NCBI GenBank assembly: GCA_019239895.1
Contig: JAFAZH010000005.1
Span: 248,001 to 312,000 of the forward strand
Reading direction: 5' to 3'
Origin: Abditibacteriaceae bacterium
Lineage (GTDB): Bacteria; Armatimonadota; Abditibacteriia; Abditibacteriales; Abditibacteriaceae
DNA: 64,000 nt
Below are positions 8,698-17,168 of this stretch, piece after piece; position 1 is the first letter of the stretch; each line of letters opens with the position of its first letter. The notes beneath the pieces are model-generated. The model was not told where the DNA came from, did no database searches, and saw only the letters and a list, made by a program, of their open reading frames with translations. Position numbers and translations under genes: made by a program.

Positions 8698-9633
8698 ATG
8701 CGTGGAACAATAACACAAGTGGACAAACGTTTAAATTTCGGTCTTCGGATATTAGCGTTAGTTGCAAGTTTTTGGGCCGCTTCCGGTGTGGATCACAGCG
8801 TCAAAGCTGCCAGTGTGCAGAGTGTCGTGCCGCCTGCCACGGCGGTCAAAGGCTGGAAACAACTTGGCAAAACGGCCCTGTATAATGGCAACAACTTGTT
8901 TGACCTCATTGATGGCGAAGCCGAAGCGGTAAAAGAGTTTGCTTTTGTTGGTTGCGCCAATGCCTCTTTTGCTCCCTCGAATCAATCGCGCCCCGCGCTG
9001 ACCGTGACCATTTTCGATATGAGCAATCCGCTCAATGCTTATGGACTGTTTGGCAGTGACCGAATTAGTGGCAAACCGATGAAGCTTGGCGCGGAAGGCG
9101 TAATGATTCAGCAGACGGGGTTGAACTTCTGGAAGGGCCGTTATGTGGTACGCACCACGATTTTTCAGCCCACGCCCGCCAACAAAGCGGCAATGATGGC
9201 TTTTGCCAAAGCGACAGCAGCCCGCATTAGCGGCTCTTCCGCTATTCCAGCCGTCGTGCAGGCGTTGCCTCCCGGTCGGCAAGCGCACAGCGAAAAGTAT
9301 GTCCGTCAGAATTATGCCGGGCATAGCTTCCTGAGCAATGTTATCACGGCTCGCTACCCCAGCCTGGGGATGGGCGCGGAAGTCTTTATTGCGCAATATC
9401 CCAGCCCGGCAGCCGCCAAAGGCGCACTGGAAGCGTACCGTGGTTTTGAAAAGAGCGGCACGGGCATGAAAGCCGTCGCAGGCATCGGCAATGCCGCTTT
9501 CAGTGTCCGCGATAAATACGCGAAGAATGTGGTTGTCGCCATGAAGGGCAAGAATTTGGTGGGAGTCATTCGCGCCCGCGACGCAGCCCAGGCACAAAAC
9601 TTTGTAAAGCAGACCGTGTCCAAGGTAAAATAG
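8698..9633 (+). CDS. DUF6599-type secreted protein
   Basis: A 311-residue protein from the ATG at 8698, seven bases after GGAG; a TTG three bases earlier is less well spaced. Hydrophobic residues of about 16-28 (LRILALVASFWAASG) form a signal peptide. The mature part contains GNNLFDLIDGEAEAVKEF and DMSNPLNAYGLFGSDR, which I recognise as the pattern of DUF6599 proteins, often found beside DUF362 and ferredoxin genes. No catalytic motif is visible. It leads a run of four further plus-strand genes with redox character, so a periplasmic accessory role there is the likeliest inference. Confidence 0.72.
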   Translation: MRGTITQVDKRLNFGLRILALVASFWAASGVDHSVKAASVQSVVPPATAVKGWKQLGKTALYNGNNLFDLIDGEAEAVKEFAFVGCANASFAPSNQSRPALTVTIFDMSNPLNAYGLFGSDRISGKPMKLGAEGVMIQQTGLNFWKGRYVVRTTIFQPTPANKAAMMAFAKATAARISGSSAIPAVVQALPPGRQAHSEKYVRQNYAGHSFLSNVITARYPSLGMGAEVFIAQYPSPAAAKGALEAYRGFEKSGTGMKAVAGIGNAAFSVRDKYAKNVVVAMKGKNLVGVIRARDAAQAQNFVKQTVSKVK

Positions 9634-9721
9634 AAGTCAGTAGAGCCGTCTGCCCTCAGTCATACCTCGGTTCGCTGCTCCTGAACCGGGTGTTTATAGC
9701 CGTTCCAGAGGAGGCACCTGC

Positions 9722-10810
9722 ATGGAATCAGATAAGCCAGCCGCGCGGGGCCAGCAAAAGCCAAGACCGAAGAAGTCGAGTTCCAAGAAACCAGCCGAAA
9801 CCCCGGCGCAAGTGACACGACGCAAATTCCTGGAAGTCGCAGGTGGGGCCGCCCTGCTGGGGGGCCTCTATGGTCTCACTTTCGTAGACCAGGATAGCAT
9901 CGCTCAACCACGCCTGCGCCCGGCTCCTAAAGCCGAGCACGTAGACCTCGCTGTGGTGGAAGGTGGCCCCAAAGATTATGCGGCCATCACCGAACGCGCC
10001 ATTAATGAACTGGGCGGCATCGAAAAGTTCGTCAAAAAGGGCGACCGTGTGGTGCTCAGCCCGAACATGGGCTGGATGCGAACCCCGGAGCAAGCCGCCG
10101 CTACTCATCCCGACGTGCTGCGAGCTGTGGTGCAGCTCTGCGAACGCGCGGGGGCTGCCAAAATTACCTGCATTGACTACACCCTCGACGACTGGAGCAT
10201 GGCCTTTGAAACCTGCGGCGCGAACAAAGCCGTGCAGGGCACGAAAGCCACCCTGCTCTCGCCCACCGATATGGAGATGTATAAGGATGTGGATATTCCC
10301 GCCTTCGTGCCAGCCAAGACAGGCGATGGCACACCTTATACCGCCATTCACCACACCAACCGCATCATGCAGAAATTGCCACGAGAAATCCTGGACGCCG
10401 ACAGCTTTATCTGCATCCCGATTGTGAAAGATCATGAAGCGGCCACCATCACTATCTCGATGAAAAAGCTGATGGGGAATATCTGGAATCGCAAAGATTA
10501 TCATCGCTATGGCCTGCACGATTGCATTGCCGAACTAAACATGGCCCTGCGCCCGACCCTCATTCTGGCCGATGCGACGCGCGTCTTGCAGACACGCGGC
10601 CCCAAAGGGCCAGGTGAAGTCACCACTCCGCATCAGGTGGTCGCTGGTGTTGACCCGGTGGCTGTAGATTCCTATTGCACCCAATATCTGACGGTCAAGG
10701 GCATCACACCTGACATGGTACCGCACCTGCGCATTGCAGCGGATTTAGGGCGTGGCGAAATGGATTGGGACAAACTCAAAATCAAGCATTTAGCTGGCCC
10801 GAAGGCATGA
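9722..10810 (+). CDS. Tat-exported DUF362 domain protein
   Basis: A 362-residue protein with a GAGGAGG site before the ATG. The N-terminus is basic and Lys/Pro-rich, then carries the twin-arginine motif TRRKFLEVAGG followed by a hydrophobic stretch, indicating folded export. The DUF362 domain covers most of the rest (GDRVVLSPNMGWMRTPEQ, IPIVKDHEAATITISMKKLM, GVDPVAVDSYCTQYL). DUF362 proteins are often linked to iron-sulfur proteins, but their chemistry is poorly defined. No CxxC cluster is present in this copy, so any cluster would come from the polyferredoxin encoded next. Confidence 0.85.
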   Translation: MESDKPAARGQQKPRPKKSSSKKPAETPAQVTRRKFLEVAGGAALLGGLYGLTFVDQDSIAQPRLRPAPKAEHVDLAVVEGGPKDYAAITERAINELGGIEKFVKKGDRVVLSPNMGWMRTPEQAAATHPDVLRAVVQLCERAGAAKITCIDYTLDDWSMAFETCGANKAVQGTKATLLSPTDMEMYKDVDIPAFVPAKTGDGTPYTAIHHTNRIMQKLPREILDADSFICIPIVKDHEAATITISMKKLMGNIWNRKDYHRYGLHDCIAELNMALRPTLILADATRVLQTRGPKGPGEVTTPHQVVAGVDPVAVDSYCTQYLTVKGITPDMVPHLRIAADLGRGEMDWDKLKIKHLAGPKA

Positions 10811-10997
10811 CCTAACTCCCGTCCCCCTTCCCGACGCGGGGAAGGGGTGTCAGAGGACGGCTGTTCTCTTCGTTTTAATGGGATTAGTTCAGAAGTGAAA
10901 TTCAATACGTCTGCTACTAAACTGAAATTTTGAGTCTCACCCAGCAGTGTGCCCCGGACATCCCCTTCCCGCATCGGGAAGGGGGACTGGGGTTAGG
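10811..10997. repeat. Element bounded by 40-bp inverted repeats
   Basis: Copy A (10811-10850, starting CCTAACTCCCGTCCCC) and copy B (10958-10997, ending CTGGGGTTAGG) are reverse complements with only a few mismatches. Each copy is itself a hairpin with a stem of the CCCCTTCCC/GGGAAGGGG kind. The 107-base interior has no gene. It fills the gap between the DUF362 and polyferredoxin genes and looks like a small non-autonomous mobile or REP-like element. Confidence 0.7.
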
Positions 10998-11013
10998 TTA
11001 AAAAGGAAGCAGC

Positions 11014-12948
11014 ATGGCCGTTGAAGATATTAGACTCATTACCCCCGAAGAAATTGTCTCGACGAAGCGCGTTTTTACCGCCGAAGAGAAACGTAAAATG
11101 GCTGAGTCGCCTGGCAATGTTGGGGCGTATCGCATCATCTTCTTTCGCCGCTTTACACAACTCTTCACGCTGAGCTTGTTCGTGCTGTTCTTCTTCTTGA
11201 CCACCGTCAATTCCCAGTCGTGGCTGGGCGTGCCGAAGAACCTCTTCATGTCGTTGGACTTCCTGAACACGCTTAAGAATGGCATCGCCTCGCACCATGT
11301 GGCGGTTTACGCCATCGGGCCGGGAATATTCATTCTGCTTTTGACACTCTGGGGAGGACGTATCTTCTGTGGCTGGATTTGTCCCCTTGGCACTATTATT
11401 GACATTTCCGACCGCCTGCTTTATCGTCCAGGGCGCATTTTCGCCAGCAAACAGCAACGCGAGGAAACCCGGCAATTTCGCAACTGGAAATATATCTATC
11501 TCATCGTTGGCTTAGGGGCCATCGTTTTCGGGGTAGATATTCTGGCTTTTGGCGATCCCCTCTCCCTTGTAACACGCACCTTCACTTTCTGCTTCTATGG
11601 CCCCTTCGCTTATGTGTGGAACGGGTTGCTTAATGCGGCGGATCACGCTGGACTTAGCCGGGGTGCTTATCGGGCCTTTGGCTGGGAGATTAATAACTGG
11701 CACCTGCCCCATCTGGTCTATTATAACTCCTTTCCCGTCCTGCTCATCTTCATTGGCATCATTGCCCTGTCGTCCTATCAGGAACGCTTCTGGTGCCGCA
11801 ATCTTTGCCCTTATGGTGGTTTGCTGGCTGTTATTTCGCGGGTGTCATGGCTGCGCCATTATGTGAAAGCCGATGGCTGCATCCACTGCAAAAAGTGCGA
11901 AATTAAAAGTCGCATGGGATGCTATGAAAATCTGGATCGCAAAGCGACGGAGCCGATTGAGCATTCCATTAGCGAATGTATTCAGTGCTTCCGTTGCGAG
12001 GCTATCTGTCCGCCTGATGTGATTCAGATTCAAGCGAAAACTCCGGCCTCTGTGCGCGAAGCGTTGCGCCTAAACAAACCCGGCACTGCGCCCCGGCCAG
12101 AGCCACAGACCTCTATTGACTTAGGGCGGCGGCGGGTTGTCGCCGCGTTGGGAGCGGGCATCCTGTGGGGCATCACCGCTAAATCGCACGCTAGCAACTA
12201 CTTGGGTAATATGCGCCGCTACCCGCGTAACAACAAAGCGATGCGGCCACCGGGGGCATTACTGGAAAGTGAGTTCCTCTCTGCCTGCACCCGTTGCGCG
12301 GAGTGTATGCGCGTGTGTCCAACCAATGCCCTCCAACCCGCCATGATGGAAACCGGGCCAGAAGGTATCTGGACACCGATACTGGTGCCCAGCATTGGCC
12401 CCTGTGCTGAAAAATGCACCTCCTGCGGCGATGTCTGTCCTACCGGCGCGATTCGGCCTTTCTCCTGGCAGGATAAGCGTTACAAGATTAAGATGGGGTT
12501 GGCTAACGTCAATCATAGTACTTGTATCGCCTGGAACGGTGGACGGGATTGTGTAGTCTGCGCTGAGGTTTGCCCCTATTCCGCCGTTGTTTTCCGCGAT
12601 ACCTATGATGATACTCTGCCCAAAGACCCCAGCCGACCAATTACTGATCCTGGCAATAAGGGTCGTATTAAGCGGGTGCCAACAGTTGATGAAAAGCTCT
12701 GCACAGGTTGTGGTATTTGTGAATATCACTGCCCGGTTTTGCCGGATCATTCGATTGTGGTCTACACCTTCCAGGAAGACCGCAATTACAACCAACCCAA
12801 GGAACAGCCCTTAGATGGATTTCTGCGCTTAAACTGGCAGGAGCGCAAAGAGCAGGGCAAAGACGCTGAGTATGCTCAAACCAAAGCAGAGTTCAAGAAG
12901 CGTGTTGATCTGGCTGGCCCCCAGGAACTCCCATCCGGGCAATCGTAA
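11014..12948 (+). CDS. Membrane polyferredoxin, NapH-like plus NapG-like fusion
   Basis: A 644-residue protein with an AAGGAAG site before the ATG. The N-terminal half has about four to five membrane segments and the NapH/CcoG-type motifs CGWICPLG (about 119) and CRNLCPYG (about 263). It then has two ferredoxin blocks, CIHCKKC (about 290) and CIQCFRCEAICP (about 325). A GRRRVVAALGAGILWG segment near 371 looks like an internal twin-arginine/anchor sequence. Beyond it are four more Cys blocks: CTRCAECMRVCP, CTSCGDVCP, CVVCAEVCP and CTGCGICEYHCP. The family passes electrons from quinol across the membrane to periplasmic redox proteins. The partner is probably the neighbouring Tat-exported proteins (inference). 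Confidence 0.88.
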   Translation: MAVEDIRLITPEEIVSTKRVFTAEEKRKMAESPGNVGAYRIIFFRRFTQLFTLSLFVLFFFLTTVNSQSWLGVPKNLFMSLDFLNTLKNGIASHHVAVYAIGPGIFILLLTLWGGRIFCGWICPLGTIIDISDRLLYRPGRIFASKQQREETRQFRNWKYIYLIVGLGAIVFGVDILAFGDPLSLVTRTFTFCFYGPFAYVWNGLLNAADHAGLSRGAYRAFGWEINNWHLPHLVYYNSFPVLLIFIGIIALSSYQERFWCRNLCPYGGLLAVISRVSWLRHYVKADGCIHCKKCEIKSRMGCYENLDRKATEPIEHSISECIQCFRCEAICPPDVIQIQAKTPASVREALRLNKPGTAPRPEPQTSIDLGRRRVVAALGAGILWGITAKSHASNYLGNMRRYPRNNKAMRPPGALLESEFLSACTRCAECMRVCPTNALQPAMMETGPEGIWTPILVPSIGPCAEKCTSCGDVCPTGAIRPFSWQDKRYKIKMGLANVNHSTCIAWNGGRDCVVCAEVCPYSAVVFRDTYDDTLPKDPSRPITDPGNKGRIKRVPTVDEKLCTGCGICEYHCPVLPDHSIVVYTFQEDRNYNQPKEQPLDGFLRLNWQERKEQGKDAEYAQTKAEFKKRVDLAGPQELPSGQS

Positions 12949-13005
12949 CCTTAAATACGGCTCGTCGTGCTGACATTATAAATTCGGTATCCCAAGGAGG
13001 GTCTT

Positions 13006-13995
13006 ATGGAAATGCAACAACCGCAGGAGGAGCGCCGCGCGATTCGCACGCTCAATCGTCGTGAGTTTGTCCAAGTTTTGGGCGCGGCAACTGTGAGGGG
13101 TGGATTGATCGCGGCTGCGTTCAAGGGTTTTCACCTAACGCCAGCACAAAAAGTCGAAGCAGCCGAGGCGATTAACGATCAACTGGGCAAACTACCGCGT
13201 CGTCAACTCGGCACGCGCATGGGCAAGATGGAAATTACCCCCATTGTCATTTCCCAGGATTGGAGCCGCGACTTGTATGGGCCTGCCCTCGATTTAGGGA
13301 TCAACTTTGTGCATAAAGCGGGCTACTGGCGCAGTATGCCGGAGGAATTTAAGAAACTGCCGCGTGAATCGTATTACACCGACATTACCGTAGATTCGAC
13401 ACCGAACAACCCGGATGATGAGGAGAAAGCCTACAACCAGGTTACCGAATCCTTAAAAAACAATGGTCTGGGTTACTACGATATTTTCCGAGCACACTTT
13501 GGCTGGAAGTCGGTGGAGGCGATGAAGCAGAAGCGGGGCACCCATCGCGCCTTTGACCGCCTCAAGAAAGAAGGCAAGGTTAAGTATTTCGGTGTCAGCC
13601 AACACGACTTTGTGCCCTACCCCGAAATCATTGGCGCTATTATTGATGAGGGACTCATTGATAGCATCCAACTCTTCTATAGTTACAAAGCTGACCCCCA
13701 ACTCAACGAAATCTATGAGAAAGCCCATAAAGCGGGCATTGGCATGACGGCCATGAAAGTTTGTGCCAGAAACTACGGCAAAATGAATGGCGATACGGCA
13801 CGGCAGGAAGAACTTAAAGCCAGTGGCAAAGTGGGCCGCGCGCTATTCCGGCATGTGCTGACCCAACAAGGCGCGGATGGTCATCGGATTTTCGACGCCT
13901 GTGTTGCCCGCTTAGGCAACTTTGAGATGTTTGAAGAAAATGTGGGTGCCGCCGCTTCCAAGGCTGCGGCTGCCGATGGCTTTAAGCTCGCCTAA
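13006..13995 (+). CDS. Tat-type aldo/keto-reductase-like protein with altered catalytic residues
   Basis: A 329-residue protein with a strong AAGGAGGG site. The N-terminus NRREFVQVLGAATVRGG looks like a twin-arginine signal, though an Arg sits in the hydrophobic region. The rest follows the aldo/keto reductase barrel: FDRLKKEGKVKYFGVSQHDF and AHKAGIGMTAMKV are typical. The usual catalytic Asp and Tyr region reads INFVHKAGYW, so the Asp is missing. The strand that should end in the catalytic Lys reads YYTDITVDS, so the Lys is missing. A His is kept in FRAHFGW. Enzymatic activity of the classical kind is therefore doubtful. Confidence 0.78.
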   Translation: MEMQQPQEERRAIRTLNRREFVQVLGAATVRGGLIAAAFKGFHLTPAQKVEAAEAINDQLGKLPRRQLGTRMGKMEITPIVISQDWSRDLYGPALDLGINFVHKAGYWRSMPEEFKKLPRESYYTDITVDSTPNNPDDEEKAYNQVTESLKNNGLGYYDIFRAHFGWKSVEAMKQKRGTHRAFDRLKKEGKVKYFGVSQHDFVPYPEIIGAIIDEGLIDSIQLFYSYKADPQLNEIYEKAHKAGIGMTAMKVCARNYGKMNGDTARQEELKASGKVGRALFRHVLTQQGADGHRIFDACVARLGNFEMFEENVGAAASKAAAADGFKLA

Positions 13996-14017
13996 TAGCG
14001 TATCTCTGTAGCCCACG

Positions 14018-14380
14018 ATGCAGCATGATATAGAGTTTGTCGAAGCTCCCACGGATTGGGCTTATCATCTCTTCCCACTGCCATCAGAGAATGTAGAAGA
14101 GCTTGCATTAGATTGGGTCGTTGCCATCGCGGAAAAGTTAATTAAACGCGCCCAGTATCACAGCGACGAAGCCTATCTTGGCCCCGTTCTGCACTGGGCG
14201 CATTTGTTAAAAATTGCCCAAAGCTCCGACGGCAGTTGGCCAGCCCACGTCAACCCGCGCACTGGCATTCCCATCGGCACCACACGCACGCACACGCCAT
14301 CTCGATTAATGGCGAAGTTAGGAGAAATCCTGGATTCCAGCGAGTTTGAAGACGCCGTAGCACTGGCACATCAGCAATAG
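14018..14380 (+). CDS. Small hypothetical protein downstream of redox cluster
   Basis: A 120-residue soluble protein, 22 bases after the AKR-like gene and probably its operon partner. No strong ribosome site is visible. It contains DGSWPAHVNPRTG, which recalls a repeat turn of alpha/alpha-toroid proteins (the DGSW pattern in prenyltransferase/squalene-cyclase-like folds), but the protein is far too short for a full toroid. The remaining sequence is helix-rich. I do not recognise a family. It converges on the PNGase F-like gene. Confidence 0.6.
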   Translation: MQHDIEFVEAPTDWAYHLFPLPSENVEELALDWVVAIAEKLIKRAQYHSDEAYLGPVLHWAHLLKIAQSSDGSWPAHVNPRTGIPIGTTRTHTPSRLMAKLGEILDSSEFEDAVALAHQQ

Positions 14381-14405
14381 CAATTCCAACAAGGAAAACT
14401 TCATT

Positions 14406-16040
14406 CTACTTCACGCGCCGGTAGTAAATGACCTGGGATTCAACCCAATGGGTTGGTGCATAGGTCTTGCCACGATTTTCATTGACATATGGCTCAAGGG
14501 TGTAACTCAACTTGCTCGTCTGGCCTGGCGCTAAGGCTGATGTAATATCAATATCCCACGGTGCCACGATAGTGCCTGGCCCCCACCCCGCACGGTCAAA
14601 TTTCCAGGTGCCCCCCTGGGGGCGACAGGGGTTGAGGTAATTATCCGTTTTCCACAAGAGGTTGTCCCAGGAGTGATTACCAAGCGTAACGGTGCGGCGC
14701 GAGGGCATGAACTCGGCAGCATTACGGCTGTTTGGCTCCATGCCGTGTCCGGTGACGGTAAAGCGTAGCTTCATGACAGCCGCGTCAGGGTCTCGGCTGA
14801 TAGTCTTCGGCACAAAGAAGTTGGTCACAGGTTTATCGAGATTACCTATCTCTGGCTCTCCCACCCATAAATTCTGCACTTTGTAAGCTTTATAGCCACC
14901 ATGCACGATGGAGCCAGGATAGAAGTCAAAATGTACCGTCGCCAGCCACCCGGTGGCGTAGGTTTCGCACCAGACTTCCACTTTCTTCTGTCGCAATAGT
15001 AAAGGACGATAATCCGTTACATCCACTTGCCAGGTAAAGCCTTGATGATAGGGCGTGATAAAGCGCACAATCTCAAAACGTTCACCTCGCTCATCATAAA
15101 CATAGACAGCCCCCTTGCGATCCCACGGATCATAGCCACCCGGCGGTTCACTGAGCGTCAGAGTCAGCACAATACGCCCTATGGCATCAGTATTAGTGGG
15201 AAAGTTCACTAAACGTGACTGGCGGTAATGCTTGGCATCTACCACCTGATGGTCAATCGCTGTTAGCGCTAGTGGAGGCAGAGTAGCATGAATTGGCTGC
15301 TCATAGGCGACACGCAAATCCTTGAGGTCACAGGTTGTGGTGACGCTGCCGCTACGCGCTCCCAGCGCCACACGATTTTCAAAGGGCAGCAGACCTGGCA
15401 CGAAATAATTCTGATAAACGTCCTTCTGCCCCACCCGCACCGAGACTTCGGCCCCGCCCGTGACAAATTCTAAGGTGACACCAATTTCTTGCAGTGCCTC
15501 GCCCCGAAACTCGACAGGGGATAAACGCTTAACGATTTCCGCCCCGTTCCAGTGCAGTGAGATTTCACGTTGGGGTCGGTTGTAGATATTGCCATCGGCA
15601 TTAAAGGGATTCTCCGAAGGTGGATTGTAAATATCAAAACCCACAGCAAACGCTTGGGGCAAAGTAGGCTCTTCCCAACTCTGAAAGCCATAAAAATCTG
15701 GCGTGCCCTTGGTGCCATACTGCCGAGTATTCAGCAGCATGAAGGAGGCACCATCGGCCCCCGGCAGCAGACGCATTTTCCAGGTTGCAGTAATGTGACT
15801 GTATAACCCACGCGCCTTCCGATCAAACACCACAACATGAGCCTGATCCGGTGCGCCATCTAACAAGCGCAAAGCCCCATTCAAAATACGCGGCGTCTGT
15901 TTTCCGCCGGTAATGAGGTGATAAGGTGCGCCACCCACACCATTAAAGTTCTGTTGCAGAACTACCGGAGATGCATAAGATGGTGCTCCTACAACAGCCA
16001 ATAGTGATAGCAGAATAAGCAAGATGATTCGTGTTTTCAT
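14406..16040 (-). CDS. Secreted lectin-like / PNGase F-like two-domain protein
   Basis: A protein of about 544 residues from the ATG at 16040 (MKTRIILLILLSLLAVVGAP, signal peptide), with AAAGAG upstream. The longer frame to 16151 lacks a signal. Residues of about 25-240 look like an L-type-lectin/concanavalin-like beta-sandwich (VVLQQNFNGVGGAPY, FYGFQSWEEP, AVGFDIYNPP). Residues of about 250-540 resemble the two beta-domains of peptide-N-glycosidase F: GGYDPWDRKGAVYVYDERGE, EIVRFITPYHQGFTW, VDVTDYRPLL. That family releases N-glycans from glycoproteins. The family assignment rests on motif memory only, and catalytic residues were not confirmed. Confidence 0.68.
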   Translation of the reverse strand: MKTRIILLILLSLLAVVGAPSYASPVVLQQNFNGVGGAPYHLITGGKQTPRILNGALRLLDGAPDQAHVVVFDRKARGLYSHITATWKMRLLPGADGASFMLLNTRQYGTKGTPDFYGFQSWEEPTLPQAFAVGFDIYNPPSENPFNADGNIYNRPQREISLHWNGAEIVKRLSPVEFRGEALQEIGVTLEFVTGGAEVSVRVGQKDVYQNYFVPGLLPFENRVALGARSGSVTTTCDLKDLRVAYEQPIHATLPPLALTAIDHQVVDAKHYRQSRLVNFPTNTDAIGRIVLTLTLSEPPGGYDPWDRKGAVYVYDERGERFEIVRFITPYHQGFTWQVDVTDYRPLLLRQKKVEVWCETYATGWLATVHFDFYPGSIVHGGYKAYKVQNLWVGEPEIGNLDKPVTNFFVPKTISRDPDAAVMKLRFTVTGHGMEPNSRNAAEFMPSRRTVTLGNHSWDNLLWKTDNYLNPCRPQGGTWKFDRAGWGPGTIVAPWDIDITSALAPGQTSKLSYTLEPYVNENRGKTYAPTHWVESQVIYYRRVK

Positions 16041-16192
16041 GTGCTCTTTACGACGCTGGACGCAGCGTGGCAGCCTGTAACAGTTGGTCACCTTCACATC
16101 ACCTGATTCATGAATAGATTTGAGGAACGCGGGTATAAAGGGCCGAACCATATGATATTAAGGGCGTGCAGAATAGAAAAAGATAAGTGCCG

Positions 16193-17152
16193 CTATGACA
16201 TCAATGCTGCGGCACGCTCTCGGATCGGTAAGCTTCGAGCGTGAGTGGCTAAGTTCTTTAATTCTGCATGGTCGTAGAGCCGGTTGAGATAGCGGTCGAA
16301 ATCATCTGTGACAACACTGGGTTCTGCGGTCTCTACCGCCTGGATTAACTGGTCAGCTTCCCACATTGCATTAATAGCAGGCACCGTCGTAGCACAGGCA
16401 GCAGTTTGCAGGCACCAGAGCAACGAGCGTTGGGCCGCATTGAGCGAGCCGGAGTGGTTAGAGGTTTGCTCGGCCTCGGTTGGCTCGAACATGCTAATGC
16501 GTCGCCCCCAGTTATCTGGGCCACAATCCCAGCAGAAGACTTTCATGTTCACAATACCAACATTGTGCTCATGCGCCACCGGGAACAGTCTTTCGTTCGC
16601 CCGTTGATATTTCCAGTTGTAACGGATCATCATATAGTCAATTAAGTCTGCTTGCTCGATAATCGTCGCAATGCTATCGAATGCTGTTAGCTCATGGCAA
16701 CTCACCCCAATGTTTTGAATCATACTCTCAGCTTTAAGCGCATGAAGAGCTTCGCAAGCCGCCATAATTTCCGAGAATGGTGGCCGATTATTACCGACGC
16801 CCATAATAAACAGGGGAGCGCGGTCATAACCCATAATTTTCAGGCGGGTTTCTAATTCGCCGCGCAATCGCTTACGCCAATTCGGATCAGAAATGCCATC
16901 CACATATTGTAAGGACACATACACCGGTTCTCGAATATCAGCGCGGCGCAAGGAGTCAGCTAACAATTCGGCTTCATTTGTCCAAGTCGTATCAAAATAG
17001 TTCACACCAGCATCAACTAGATGCCGGATCAGTTGCGCTCGCTCATCGTGGTTGCAGAAGTCATTCTTGCCTTCTCCCACCGGATAGGTATGACCACCAA
17101 CTCCTAATATCGAAACTTCAAAACCCGTTCTTCCTAATTGTCTCTTTTCCAT
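16193..17152 (-). CDS. Aldo/keto-reductase-like protein (divergent)
   Basis: A 319-residue cytoplasmic protein that begins as a canonical AKR (KRQLGRTGFEVSILGVGGHTY) and has NYFDTTWTNEAEL, keeping the catalytic Asp but with Trp in place of Tyr. The strand where the catalytic Lys is expected reads VYVSLQYVD, and the His strand reads LFIMGVGNN, so Lys and His appear absent. A later GVSCHELTAFDS block is normal for the family. It lies 16 bases downstream of the GH31 gene and in the same direction as it and the zinc dehydrogenase, so all three are probably one operon for sugar processing. The substrate is unknown. Confidence 0.75.
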   Translation of the reverse strand: MEKRQLGRTGFEVSILGVGGHTYPVGEGKNDFCNHDERAQLIRHLVDAGVNYFDTTWTNEAELLADSLRRADIREPVYVSLQYVDGISDPNWRKRLRGELETRLKIMGYDRAPLFIMGVGNNRPPFSEIMAACEALHALKAESMIQNIGVSCHELTAFDSIATIIEQADLIDYMMIRYNWKYQRANERLFPVAHEHNVGIVNMKVFCWDCGPDNWGRRISMFEPTEAEQTSNHSGSLNAAQRSLLWCLQTAACATTVPAINAMWEADQLIQAVETAEPSVVTDDFDRYLNRLYDHAELKNLATHARSLPIRERAAALMS

Positions 17153-17168
17153 AATTTACTCACTTTAT

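Noticed and set aside
8758..9597. Long antisense open frame (279 codons) opposite the DUF6599 gene
   Set aside because: It lies wholly under a well-supported gene with signal peptide and ribosome site. Its translation lacks any family pattern.
9728..10519. Long antisense open frame (263 codons) opposite the DUF362 gene
   Set aside because: It is a shadow of a Tat-signal protein with clear domain motifs. No start signal or recognisable sequence of its own.
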